A DNA stretch of 64,000 bases from Liolophura sinensis (lineage: Eukaryota; Mollusca; Polyplacophora; Chitonida; Chitonidae). Shown in pieces: positions 26,001 to 41,000 of this stretch. Below the pieces are notes generated by a model. The model ran no database searches. It was not told the DNA's origin and worked only from the letters and a program-made list of their open reading frames with translations. The number at the start of each line of letters is the position of its first letter. Position 1 is the stretch's first letter. The stretch covers positions 40,723,187-40,787,186 of the forward strand of contig NC_088301.1 in the NCBI RefSeq assembly GCF_032854445.1, read 5' to 3'. Position numbers and translations under genes: made by a program.

Positions 26001-29000
26001 GGTGATATGAAGTCAGAATTACTTCAAGATTACAGGAAACGTGTTTGTATCATACAGATTTGACATGTTGAAATGTCTATGTTCGAGGCTAGTGGATGAT
26101 ACAGTACAGATCTGTATTTATGAAAGCTAAGCTGGGAAGAATGTAACTGATCTCTTTCAGATCTATGTGCATCCATACTTCTCTGGTAGGTTGTACCATG
26201 TGAAACATTTTTGATATTTTTTTCATAAGCCCTCTTCAAAAATGGGATCATATGCAAGTGATCTGAAAGCTAAAATTATCTTTTCAAACTATAGATGATT
26301 ATAATGTTGCACTAATACAATTTTAGCACTAATTTTTGTTTCGTTAATCATGTTTTTCAAGCATAGAATTGATATGAAAAATATATATGATTTCTCATTC
26401 TATCAACCAAAAACTACATGTAGATGACCTTAGATTTGGTAGCAAAGCTACCATGGCAGCAATCACAATTTATGTACTTTATTTAACACCTAACACCTAA
26501 CACCTAAAGCAAGGACAGTCAATCCGTTTTGACAAGAACATAATCTGTCTCACCTAAACAGTAGTACAGGTATTTGTACAAACTGGTCCAGACTAGGAAA
26601 ATTATTCTGTGTCACTGAAGTAAAAGGTATTAAATGTGGCCATCTAATTCTTAACAAACAGTCATCCTGGGAAAGCGAAAGCTATAACACTGAACAGTTC
26701 CTAGAACAAGCTAAATGTATTTACTAGTTGCAAGTGACAATGCGAAGTCGGCTTATTCAGATTGTGAAGTGCCAAAGTCTGATGATTTAGGGTCAAATAT
26801 ACTTACCAAATAATTAATAACATAGAACTTGTCATAGGTTTTATTCTCAGGGTTTATTCTTCGATGATGTTTTTTTCTCATGTGTTCCTTCAATGTCCAT
26901 CTGTCTTTGAACAGTTTCTCGCAGTAAAGGCACAGTAGACTGAAAAAAAAAAAAATGTGTAAAGCTATGTGACAAAACTGATTGACATGTGCATACACCT
27001 ATCATTATCTGAAATTCAACCGAGCATTCACCCATGCACATTACAACCTGATGACCTCACTATTGATGTATTACTTCATTTTTATACACCAGTTTACATC
27101 TTGGGGAACATCTGGAACCCCCTTTCTGTCTGTCTGCTTCAACAAACACTACAGTGCATAATCAGTCTCACGAGCATTGTCAAAAAGGCCATACAAACTG
27201 CAAAAGCTGGGAAATCCACTGATTCTCTCTCCAAGGCCAGACTTTGCGCACATTTACACCCAAGGCTCAGCATAAGGGGAGAGGCCAAGAAGGTGACATT
27301 TAGCTGTCAGCTAAGAGTCAGTATTTTCTGACTGAGTGGAGCAGCATAACGTTGATGTCCAGTCAAAACAGTAGGGCTTACTACAAGAAATATGTTGGTA
27401 CTGGAACTGACCTCTTCTATGGAAAAACTGATCTGAAGTGACAGTGACCCAATGGCAAAAAAATACTAAATATTCTTTCCACATATGGCTTTATTTTTAG
27501 CTGAAATCTACTGAATAGTGGAGAATTTGAAGGTAGGCTCAAGCATACTCGATATGCAGCTTTACCATATGCTTCACTTATTACTTGAGAACTATCAAGG
27601 CCGTCAAAGTCAGGGAATAACTGACAAACATCAGGTACAGTCAAACAATTTTGGTTTTTCAAAAAACTAAAAAACAAAATATATGTAAACGATTACAATA
27701 ACTTCATGGGTTTCCTCTGATCCTCCCTTCAGCTCTCTTGGAATACTTGAAGCCTACTCAACACGTTTGGATTAAGCCTGTCTTCTTGTTTAGAACTTAG
27801 GCAGAATATTTCAGTTTTACATTACATTTTCCTGAAGAGCTATATTACAAACAGTCTGAATATATCTAAATATCTCAAATTATCCAACCTGACCTATCAC
27901 AAGAAATATTTACCTCAACCATAACTTTTACAATTTATCGTCCGTTTATGTGATACAAATACTAGTACATCAATAGAAGGATGTTGTAGTTTTGATTGTT
28001 GAGTTACATTACATATTCCAGGAAAAAGAATAAAGCTTTTTATTTTACTTTTAACACAAAATTTTTCACCTACTTACTTGTTCAATTTGGACTGAATGAT
28101 GTCTAAAAATTCATCCACAAACACTGAAAAAAAAGAGAAAGAGAAAACCGTGAAATAATAAAGACAGAAAAGGGTGAAATAATAAAGAGAATAAAAACAA
28201 ATGTTGGTAGGTTATTTCTACACCAAGTTTGATACGCTTTCTTTGTTCAGCTTAGAACTGAGCTTGCCTGTATGAGAAACATGAATGCAACATTTCAGCT
28301 CAATGCATAAAGAACTGAAATCGTGAACTTTTGGCAATTTACGGTAAAGAATATGCTCACAGAACATCTATCTTATGCCACTGTACTTTATACGCATGTA
28401 AAACTTCAGGTCAATACATACAATACTTTTCAAAGGGCCATACCTCCGAAAGAAATTCAGAATTTTTTTGGTTCAGCTAAATACAAAATGAGTTGCACTG
28501 GACTCCTAACTAAACCTCCTGGGACTTTTCCACAAAATGTCAATTAAGAGAATTAAAGGAGGAAATCCGTCACTGGTCTAAACTGTCCACCAGACAAGAT
28601 AACATGCAAATGAGGCAGCCTGAAGATTCCCAGAACGCAACATTACAGCAGTGCTGTGTCGGACACTTCAAGTTCACCGAACATCACCTGTCATTTAGAC
28701 AACAATGGGAGGTAACTGACTAAAAAACATCAGACCTTCTAAATACAGTGATTTGAGTGAGTTGATGGTTGAAGGGAAACCCGGCTAAAACTAAACATTT
28801 GATCGTTCACTCAGTCAGATACATGTGAGTAAACATCTGGAAGTCTCAACTTTATGAAGATGAGGTCTAAAATAACAGCACAATTTTCTTGGACATCGGG
28901 GGTATGTCCCTTTAACATTTTGTGTAACAACGATTCTCATATATAATACACTAAGTCAGGATTTCAGTACTTTGCGGTATTTAATATGCACACCCACTCA

Positions 29001-32000
29001 ACAATGGAATATCCCCCTCATGCTATTGTGCTATGTGAGCAAACCCTGAGCTCAGTACATGCAGTACATTTTGAGATACCACCCCTAACGCTTTGTTTAA
29101 CATTGATTCTTATACATAATACATTAAGTCCGGAATTCAGTAATTTATGATACTTAATATGTACACACTGAATCAACGATGGAATATCCCCATTTATTTT
29201 TTCAGATTTTTTTTAAAAGTGTTAAAAGGCACTCAGATATTTGAATACATGTACCATGGTGGGCTTTATGTGCCATATTGATCGTATCTAAAAGCTCTGA
29301 CGTCACCTCACTTTTTTTTCCTTATGTACACCAAAAGGAAGGAATTTTTGGGAACATTATTTCAGTAATCTGTTACACATGGGTAAAATGAGTAATTCCA
29401 ACCCTCAGCGTCATGATTAGAGTTGGAAAAACTTCCTGTGACGTCAGTGTTCCTAAACCCCGACAGTATAGTCCATAAGCCCACCACAGAATTCAAATGT
29501 TTAAACACCTTTAACTATTTCACAAAAATCTAAAAAAATAAATGATGGTATATTTATGCATAGTTTTAAAGGGTGTATTTTATAGTGATGAATACTTCGA
29601 TCTTTAGAGGTCTTTTCCTTTAAGGTCCCTTGATGGTAACCTGTTTGTGGGTTACCATATTTTCCGGTGTGGTAACCCACACAAAATATGTTACCATCTG
29701 TTCTTTTCAATGTTGTTTCAGGACTTTTCTCAGGAGCATACCATATATACATTTCCTTAATATTGCACAGCACAAATGATTTTATAAAACATCAATGCTG
29801 TGTTAGTTTTCATGGTACACTGCAGTAGACCTGTATCATATGTGTTGTCATATTCTTGACAACTCAGTAATCAATCAATCAATCAATCAATCAATATATC
29901 ATGTTGTCAGAACCTGTTGTCATAAAAATGGGGATAAAGCAGTATGATTTGAGCTTTTGTATCTAGGATTCCTGGTGAAAAGTACCAGCTGACATGGTAC
30001 TGCTACTAATATTACTGGTTGCAGTTGTCATTGTTTTCTGTTTGTCAAATGAAGCAGAAGCTCAAAAGTTCCATTTTGCCCAGTATAGTGAACCAGATTT
30101 CACATGGCATGTGACATTGCTTTTGTTTATATAAATAACTCTACCAACATAACTTACCAGCGATCGAAGTGACTGGCCGTTTATATCATGTATTTTGACT
30201 TTCGCTGGTGAATTCCTTAGAGAAATGTTTTGACAGAAACAGACTCTCTCCTGCTAGATGCCTTACCAACCACACTTTTTGACATTTTCTTCAAACAACA
30301 CAGTTTTCATCAATCGGTGTGCATGGTTACAAGTTACAAGGCATCATGTTTCTGTGTACCAGCTAAATTAATACTAGCTAGGTTTCCTCCCAAATATTCT
30401 GCCTGATAAATGTGAAGGTAAGGATTTGAGAGGCTGCATTTCATTGGCTGGTTATGTGACAGATGTCAACCTCTAGGCACAAGGCAGAGCACTGATTGGT
30501 TGTCCACAAACAGGGACCAAACAAGCCCTGTGAAATATGTGCATATCCTGAAATAAAATGTGAGTCAAAAAATAAAATTTGCCGCATATCATTTTGGAGA
30601 CAGAGGTAAAGGTTTCCACTTACTCAATCCGATCAAGTTTTCATAGAAAATTTCTATGAACCTTCTGTGTTTTCCAATGAAACTGCAGTCAATCCAAGAG
30701 TCTATAATCGTTGCATATTGAGCACCGGCACTGAGCAAGTTATGATGTACATGCAGACAAATAACGTTATCGGTACCAATAGCTGACACAAGAGAGGTCT
30801 CGCACCAGTATATCGACGCCAGGCAACACTAGCCTCAGTTAATATTTTATGAATCAGTGATTAAAACACTTCATCTCTGTCATTAGATATTGTGGGAAAG
30901 ATGTGTTGGCCCACCCCATGCCACAGCGAACTGATGACCATTCTCCATTTTAGCACACCTGTCAACCTATATGTAACCGAAACAATCATTCGCCTCTCAA
31001 ATCCAACCCTAAGTCAAGAATTCAGTAATTTACAGTACTTAATATGTACACACTGAATCAATGATAGAATATTCCGACCCCCCCCACCCCCCACCCCCCC
31101 ACCCACCACTCCCTTCCTTACCTGCTCTACATGTGTGCAAACCCGGACCTCAATACCACCCCTAACACTTCATTCACTTATTTATTTATCTCATTGATGT
31201 TATACGCCGTACTCAAGGATATTTCACTTATACGAAGGCGGCCAGCATTATGGGGGGAGGAAACCGGGCACAGCCCTGTGGAAACCCACGACCATCTGCA
31301 GGTTGTTCTCAGTCCTTCCCACTTTGTCGGCACTTTGTTGAACATTGATCCTTATACACAATACACTAAGTCAGGAATTCAGTTATTTACAGTACTCAAT
31401 ATGTACACACCATATCAATGATGGAATACCCTCCTCGTGCTAATGTGCTCTACATGTGTGCAAACCCTGAGCTCAATACATGCAGTACTTTTTAAGATAC
31501 CACCCCTAACATTTATTTTAACCTTGCTCAGGGTATGATATAAGCTACGTCTTTACTTTCTATCAGCGAGCTAAAAATAAAAGTTTAAGCATCATTATTA
31601 CTTTTATTTTTAAAGCAAATGCACGAGGAAGAATATTTCCATAATACAGAATGGCAAGAGTTTCATAGGTGGAGAAAACTGCCTACAGTAGACTATCGTG
31701 GTTAAATTCCTCTTACAACATCAAAAAAAAAAGTTAATTCCTAAATCTGGCACAGATTTTGAGAATATTGAAGCCAGGTTAAATTTTTTTTATCTCCTCA
31801 CTGTCAAGGGCTTCAACCCCATTAATTTTTTATTAGAACATTGAACAAGTTCACAGGGAAAGTAAACATTTGTAACATATTTGTGAGAGACCAGAGATGG
31901 GAATAAATCAACCTTAACTACATATATACTAGTACATGACATGTATGTGCTCTTTTGTAATGTTTTCGCAAGATGTGAATGTGATAACATTGAATCTAAC

Positions 32001-35000
32001 TGTTCTGAAACAATGCCATTTTATTCAAAATTATGACCTTTTATGTCCTGAATGTTTTTTACATATGCCTGATACTCATCTCAATGTGACCTTTCCTCTG
32101 TATGTCTCTGGCCGGTTTCTTTGTAGCAAAACACTGGCTGCTGTCATAAAAGTGAAATATTCTTAAAAAAATTAATAAATCCCTCAGTATGTAAAAAGTC
32201 ACACTTTAACAACTTCCTTTTTAGTGACACTGCAACAAAGTCCCACCAACATATCTCAGGTGTAGCGGTATAATAAATTTATCTTTATCTGATAATATCA
32301 CATACCTAAGTTGTCAGGGGACCCAATATTGAAGTCATGCTGAGATGCCATATGATTTATCAAATCTGCCCTGCAATAAATTGAAAAAATATGTATTTAT
32401 AAATTACTGACACAACAAAGAAACCTGTCACTTACATGTACATGTATTTACTTTACATCTCCTTTGACTGTACAAATCCCACTTTATATACGAGACACAT
32501 TTTTTGTAACTCACTGAGTGGTAACTAACTTAATGTATTCTTTAAAGGAGTTACTTTAGTACATCAGCTTTTAATGCTGTTGGTGATAATACAGCTATTT
32601 TACCTTCTCCCCGAGAAATTTTTCCTACAGAACACACAGTCTTTTGAAAATGTATCATCATTCCTTTCCCGTTCTTGTTGATCTAACACTTTGGCCTGTG
32701 AAACAGAGAAAAAATGTGAGACGCAGTCATGATGTTACAAGTTGCCAAGTTCATAATTCATACTTCAGTTAACAGAGCAGCACACTCATGGAAGTTTCAA
32801 AACAATCACTTTAGTACTAACATTCACTCACTCACTATTTATTTATTTATTTGTTTATTAAATTGGCATTTTACAATGAACTCAAGAATATTTCACTTAT
32901 ATGACAGTGGCCAGCATTAAAGTGAGAGAAAATATTTGTGATAGCAGTCTTACAATGACGAAAGGCAATATCCAACTTACTCTCATGCTCAGGAAACTGT
33001 GATAAATTTTACACATGAATGAAAATACTACTGAAACTCCATTCAATGACTCGATCACGTCAGTCTTAGAACAGGCAAACATATTTTAGCCTAAATATTC
33101 TGTCCAGTAGGCCACCATTCATGTTACCTGCAGTACTAGTATTTATCAAGGCATCTACTTTAAACCCACCCGACAAAAATGGGCCTAAAGCACAAAAAAC
33201 TGAGTGCCAAGGGTTGTAACTCTAGTTACACAACAACAAAACAGACACCCACACATCTTCATAGGATGGGATGTCTTGTAAAAATTCCTTATACTCTGTC
33301 TATATATAGTACACAGACAAATTCCATCGCCTACAAACTGCAAAGTGGACAGATCACTGTATTCTCCCCATTTGTTTTGGGAGGAGGAGGCCTAATGATT
33401 AAACGTGTGTGTAAACTGTTTACAATTAGCGAAATAATCAGACTATATACTTGTTACATTCTCCATCACACAGGCTAATCAAAATGAATGTGACACTTAC
33501 AAGTTTTTGTTTTTGGAGAAATTGTCGTAGGTCCTTATCCTCAGGTAAAACGTCACACAGAAGGAAATAATGTCCACAATTAACACCTGAAATACATAAT
33601 CAGGCTTCAGAATGTCTGAACAGTGTTGTAATGCTAAAAACAATTACAGACTATGCAGTGTATGAAATATACGATCCATTAACAAAAGTGCTGAATGTCA
33701 ACCAAACAACAAGGAAACCAAAGATGTTTATGTATTTATAGTGCCTTGATATGTATATCACTGGGTAGTTTTGGGAGAGTTATAGAACACATTTCAAATG
33801 TGTTATTTGCAAAACAAACTGTTGGAGAATAATTTTTTTCCCATGCAAATACCACAACCTGCCAAAGTTCTTTATCAGAATTTTTGCTGTCAATAAGTAA
33901 TGATGAGGTGTGGCAAGACAAAAAGATGTGCAATATAGGCATATACATCATAGTTCCATTCCTGCAAACAGATTTTTAATTCTTTAGCAAATCATGATGT
34001 TACATGAATGAAAATGGCCTCAACATTTTGACATCTTTCATACAGTCTAGATCTCCTCAATGCACAATATCAAGTGATTATTGCTGCAGCAATATATTTT
34101 CGCCTGACAACTGTTTTTGTTTCGATAGATTTCTAAATTCGGAAGGTAGCTATACATTACCAGATGTTTTAGCACTTTTGTCTTCAGCTATTTTAAGAGA
34201 TGTACAAAAATCTGAAAGCAGGCCTCCTTTGAACCGTTCTTTCCAATATCTGAAATAACTGAAAATTCATTTCACATTTTAATATCTTACACATGTTCAA
34301 ATACGTAGCACTTAAATGAATTCATCATTGACATTCAGTCCCCATTTATATTAACATCTTTCAACTAAAGTAAAGGCCTTTCAAAATTTTATGAATTTAC
34401 AGTCTAATACATACAGAATTACATAAGTGCATTAAACTCACAGCAATAAATCAAAAAAAAAAAATTGAAATAGTTCAAGCAATCTAAATAAGGCATCTGA
34501 TTAAGGATACAGGAAATGCATTTGATTTATAGATAGATCCTTTCAGTAGAAATAAGTACAGTATAGTAATAAAGATTACAGCAAGTTTGCTTGATCACCA
34601 ACTATTCCGATAAATTTCAAATTACTGCACTTCATACTATTCAAATGTGAAGGTGAATTACTCAACTTCATTGTCCAATTCAACTGTTAAATGACATCAT
34701 CTCTTTAAATGGAATTTAAATTAGACTTGCCTGTGAAAGTATTCCTACTTGTAAATACATAAACTACTTCATATCTGATATTTTATGGCACACTTAAGCA
34801 TTTTACTCTACACAAAGTTTATGGGCACTACAGAAACCGGGTTGAGGTGTAGAGAAACCACCCCATCTTGCCAGGTAAATTCTCAAACCTCTCAACATAC
34901 AGCTGTTGCTGGCTTTGAATCAGGGATCCCATTCTGACTGCCCTAAACCTTGAAGGCTTTTCCTGGAATACTTATAATGCTATACCCTATGGGTGCCTGT

Positions 35001-38000
35001 AAGCTGTTGAAGCCATACTGAGGAAATGCACATATTAACAATAATAAGCAAGGTGTAGAACATAGTCAAATTTGAAAGGAATGTTAAGTACAGCAGGGCC
35101 AGGCCAAAAAAAAAAAAAAAAACGATGACAACACAAGTGTATGCGCAAACACTTCAGCCCTTATAATCTGCAAAGATCAACACACACTTACGCTTTTAGG
35201 TCAGCTATGAGTTCAACTTCTCCAATGACGAGCCTATGTAACGTTAGAAGATGCTCCAGGCAAGTGTTTTTATCAGATGAATCTGACAGATCAAACTTCT
35301 TGTCACATAGCAGGCAGGGACAAGTCAGACAAGATAACTTTTTGTCTTTGCCAAGATCGCTGGCTCCTTGTTCCCTGAAGAGAAACAAATAAGACTGCTA
35401 CTGTGCAAAATACCCTCTCCATGTTGGTATATTTACGTGCTAAAGCCTTATTACAATCAGTCCCTGATGGGGAGAAGGTTGTAAATATTGAACTGACTGT
35501 CAAGAAAATCAGCACAAGTTTAGGTAACAGGTAAGATGTATACAAAAAATTTGGATGGAAATCCATGCAACATGTGCATAGTCATTGCACAAGCAATATT
35601 ACATCTGCAAACCTCTATCTTTCTAACGTGGTGTTAAGTCTTAATCATTCATTCCATCTTCCTGAACAAAGGTATTTTTGTAAATATTGATGCAATGGCA
35701 TAAAAATAATGCATGCATAAGTATATCACAGATAATTCATACACAACTTTTCATGGAATTCATTGCAGCTCTTACAGATGAGTTGCAGGGACAAAACCAT
35801 GTTTACAGACAGAAGAGCTGACAGACCCAGATTCCAGTATACAACATTCCTCTACCCCTCACAGAATATAGAATACAAGTGTACGCATTGAATATATAGA
35901 CATTTATCCCAGATGGAAGTACGATGATGGAAATGCTGAAGAACTTGAAGTGTGATAACTGATAGTAATCTCCCACAATTTTTATGTATTTATTTATTTG
36001 ATTGTTTTTTTATGCCGTGCTCAAGAATTTTCCACTTATACGACAGTGGGCAGAATTATGGTAGGAGAAAACCAATGACAATCTGCAGGTTGCTGTCAGA
36101 CCTTCCCACAGGTCTGATAGAGGATGTGTTAAAGAGGATGTGATGTATGGAGAGGATGCCAGCCTGAGCTGGACTTGAACTCACACCGATCATATTGGTG
36201 AGAGGCTCTTGGGTCATGGCAAAGCACTAGAATGCTAACCACAGAGGCCCATTCCAACAATGACATAAATCTAAATGAAAAAGATGATAAAACAAAATCT
36301 AAGCTATTTTTAACACAGGCTTTTATTTTGAAAATCATTTTTAAAAAAACAAAAATCCCATGAGAAGTCAAACAGAACTCACTCAGAGGAATCCCTCCTG
36401 TTTTGTTCTTTCTCTGGAATATCAAGGGCAGTCATCTCACAAAAATTCAGTGTTTCTAAAACCGGTTTGTCCATTGTGTTTGCTGAAATAAAAGTCATAA
36501 AAGGCACATGTACGTATATATTAAAAACAACCACTAATGTATGCACAAAATTGGTTGAACTGAAAAGAAAACTGCTATATTTTTTTGCTTCAGTGTTTTG
36601 CTTCAGTTCTATGTACCATACTGTAACTTTATAAGTAATCATAAAGAAAACAAGAATTCTGGTGAACACAACATACACCCCAAAAATGCATTTGTTTGAA
36701 ATGTGTGTTGATGATAGATATGTAGTTACCACGACAACCAAGCTAATGGCTAAATGTGTCCACAAAAAGTGAAATTCTATGCGGAAAACAGTTGGAGTTA
36801 AGGCCTGGAGGCGAGATGATATCTATTTATAAAGTACATATATAAGAGGAAAATGTCTATGTGGTTGGCATGACAACCGCAGAAATGGACAAATGTGTTC
36901 ATGTAACATCATCTGTGTATCTATGTATCCACCAAAAATTTAAACTCTACATGGAAAACAATTGGAGTTGTAGCCCAGACACAAAATCATATATATTTTT
37001 ACAGTATATATAAGGAAAATGGTTGAGTCGTGACCCATCATCATCTGTGTATCTCTGTATGTAGTAAAAATTAAAAAAAACAACTGGAAGTATTGCCCAG
37101 ACATGAATAGGACGGACAAACAGACAAAACCGCAATATATAATACACTCATCCTAATGGCAGAGGTGAATAAAAATGCCAATTGTAGTATTTCCCAATGA
37201 ACTGTCAACTCAGCCAAAATATGAGAGAATAGGCCTTTTGTTGTAAATCATTTTTCCGGGAAACAAGTGTGACTATAGAGTAAATATTTCCATCCCTTAA
37301 TTTCTTTTTCATTTACTATTTACTTAAATGTGTCTTTTTTATATAAAACTTTGATATACAGTTGTATGGTTGAATTTTTGCAGTCTAGTAAATATATTTG
37401 TAGTTCATAACCTAATGTTTTACACTATACGTTTTTACTTGTCTTGGTTTAGGTTTAGTAACAGTATTTGTTTATAAAATTAACATGTAATCTTGGAAAT
37501 TGTAATTTCTGTAAGATTTTTATTTCAAAAGAACAGTAAATGTATTGTTATATATTTTCCATTTCATTTTCTGAATGAATGAGTTTTACCTTGGCACGCT
37601 CATAAAAAATACACTGTTCACTGTCATTCACTAGCTCTGAGTATACAGTCGTTTGTCGTTGATAGCATTTATACATTTGTATTATTACAATTAAAAAGTT
37701 ACATTGCAGTTCACGCCTGTATGTTTTTACCTGGTAAGGCAATAATCTATCTTGTTTCCAAACATTTTCTTTGGTTTTATTTCACTGGCTCGGGAAAGAA
37801 GCTATGTTTCTTGGGTTTAGCTACCTGCAAAATTACTATTTTGGGGAAATACAAAGCGGCCAAGTTGAGGTTTGAAACTACTGCTTAAAATCAGAACACA
37901 AGAATGTCACAATTTCTGGCTTTAGACAATAATCGCGTGGTTCTTGTTCCGTCGTTAAAAGCCTTCGTGGTCGAGGGTAAGGTGGGCAAAAAATATGCCG

Positions 38001-41000
38001 TACAACTTTATCCCAAACCACTCTGCCAGTGTCCCTTAAGAACTCACTGATACCATATTATAGCTTTTAAAATGAGTGTAGGTGATAAACCTATTAGTAT
38101 ATCAACTATGTCAAACTGTGCAGGTGACTTTACGGCGGCTAACAAGAAATAGCTGAGGAAAAAATAAAAAAATTTCCGGCAGAAAACAGCATCGGCTTTG
38201 TATGTTATAGTTACAAGTACATGGTGCCTACCCCAGGTTCATTAAAAAGTAGAGGTAAAGATTTAATTTCAAGCATACTTCCAGACAATTATAATCATCT
38301 TGTAAATAATGATGTTCTTGCTGTGCAATCTGATAAATCCAAACATGTAAAATCTATAAACATGAAATCAAGCGCTCAGTCAGTCACAAATCTGAATAAT
38401 AAATGTCCTTCTTAACCCTTCAGGATAAATTCATTATAGAAAAATAAGCAGATTTTAAATGCTGACATAATGCTCTTGGACCAAATGATTTTGTGCTCAC
38501 AATTCTGGTCGCTGGATTTATCGTTCTGAAATAATGAAGTTTACACCAGCTCCATCTGTACACATCAATCACGCTGAAGCTTTCCATTGAGTGACAAGTA
38601 TAAAAGACGAAAATGAGTGCATTTATCTTCTGGACAGTAAACTAAGAGACCCGAAAACTATCCCTGAATGTGTACAGATGCAGCTACCTGCCGTATACTA
38701 CCGAAGCAGAAACAATTTTAACAATTAAAAGGAATGGATTGTGGATTATTTTCCTTGAATTTTGTTTCCTGAGATACCTAGGAAATGTCACCATTACCAC
38801 CACTCTACATTACGCATTCATCTGATCAGTTACATCAAGAATGGTAGGTTTGGGCCTTTCCATAAATTAGGGACCACTGACTCACGTTTTGAGCCAACAT
38901 ATCATATGATTAAAATCACGAGCGTTTGCAGATGTCGCAGACTAGATTGTGCTGAGAATATGATACTATTCGACGGGACATCTGGATCCAAAATATATAA
39001 TGCTTGGCGAAACTTGACGTGCGCCAAAAGAAAACTTGCAAAGAATTCCTCATAAGTGATTTTGTGAAGATCATACGTCTCGAAATGTTGACCTATAAAT
39101 CCAAATACATCTGATTAAATGCTTTGGTCAGAAATAAACAGCTAGGATAAGAGAGAATAAGAGAATTAAATCGAATTTACCTTTTACAATGCATGTACAC
39201 GAACATGTTATATAGACGGGTATCAATATGAAAAAAATAAATGATTATTTAAACACTAATTTTAGTTAACATTTAGTAATTTTAAACAGAACAGAAGAGT
39301 TGGAGTGGGGGGGGGGGGCATTCAGTATGGTAGAACAATATGTAGCTGAAGACTCGTTAACACTTGGCTTAAATACTTCTCGGCATGTGCCATTTGTGAT
39401 AGCTTGATCAAGTGCTAACTCCATGACTTGGGTACTTAAGCAGCGCAACACCTACCCCTTTCACACCCCCTCTCAATAGTACACACTGACAATCAGCACT
39501 GGGGCCAGAAAATTATATAATAGCCTTATAATAGCTTTTTTACCATTTCACACAAGCATTAATACTGAGTCCCTTGCCAACATATCAAACAAGAGCCCAG
39601 CATGAGTTGAGCTTAAACTCACAGCAACCGTGTTGGTGAGAGGCTCCAGTCATTGCACCACATTGAGTCGGAAAGCAAAAAAATAAACCAGTAGACTATT
39701 TATAGCAACACAATGCTATTTAAATAAATTTCATAGAAATAGAATAAAATTTAAACTAAGGTCAGTTCACTTTCCAATCCCTAAAGAACCTATTTTTAGT
39801 CATTTAAGTCGATGTTTCAGTGTTAAAAAGTATTCTATACTTTTCATTTATGTGTCCATATTTAGCATGCTGTAATATACTCTGATGCTGTACCTATCCA
39901 CGCTACATTGTAACTTTTCAAAAACCTCAATATATTTCACACGTAATATACCTGTAATATACTCTTGTGATTTTGCAAAATCATTATAATCCAAAATTTG
40001 ATGTAATTTACTATTTGATGGTTATTGCATGCTACACATGCTTAAAACTTAATATACCTGAAATCAGATATGTAATTGCCACTTTATTCCTGCTTAGTAC
40101 ATACGCCGTTTGTCCGTTTCTGTCTTTGTGAACGATCCGATACTTTTTTTAACATTAACCGCCAGCGATAGGGGCCATATTATGAAATTTGGCGATTTCT
40201 CGACAAATAATGCTCCAATTTTAACATATAATGTATGTATAGACAGGCTAAGTCAATACGCATGCAGGAAGTGGTTTATATATAGTTGCCTTATACCATA
40301 AAATAAATTGACAGGTGGTCATAAGGCCGTCTTTTAGGCCGTGTGATATTCGAGTAGTGGGACAATTATAAAGATCTATGGAAGCCCTTTTATGCCATAT
40401 TAATATAACATAGATAACATTCCGAGAATGTCACATATGGATGTATAGCAGTACTATGGATGAGAACGTTCATGTCACTAGCAAGGTATGGAGGCCCGTT
40501 TATGCCATACTGATATAAAATAATGCAGTATATGCTTTTGGAAGAGTTGTAATGACCCGAGAATATTATGGACATATGTATACCAGTACTATGAATAAGA
40601 AAATTCTTATCATTAGAATGTGTCCCAGAATAACAAGAAAAGGCATTAATATTGTTAACATATTCTATTATTTTCATTTCTTCAGTTTCCATTCATGTAA
40701 ATATGAAAACTGTAATATGACACCATGATCGCTCAGCAAACTAAATCCGTAGCGGCGGCCTTTGCTATTATGATGGGTTCGAATAAAGCACCCTTTTGCC
40801 TACAGAACATACTGCGTTCTAGTCCCATCCTTCACTGAACATACAACTCTAGCCCAGGACAGGGCAACAGTACCAATGTGGTTTCTCTTTGTACATTAAT
40901 AAGGCCTATCTCTCCTTTAGGAAGAAGTGTTTGTTTTTTATTGTTCTCATCAAAAAAAAAATTATTGCAAAGGTAAGTAAAATAATACCCAGTGTGAGTT

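Noticed and set aside
26969-27331. 120-codon plus-strand open frame
   Set aside because: Overlaps ZNF277 intron sequence on the other strand, shows no motif and is best explained by chance.
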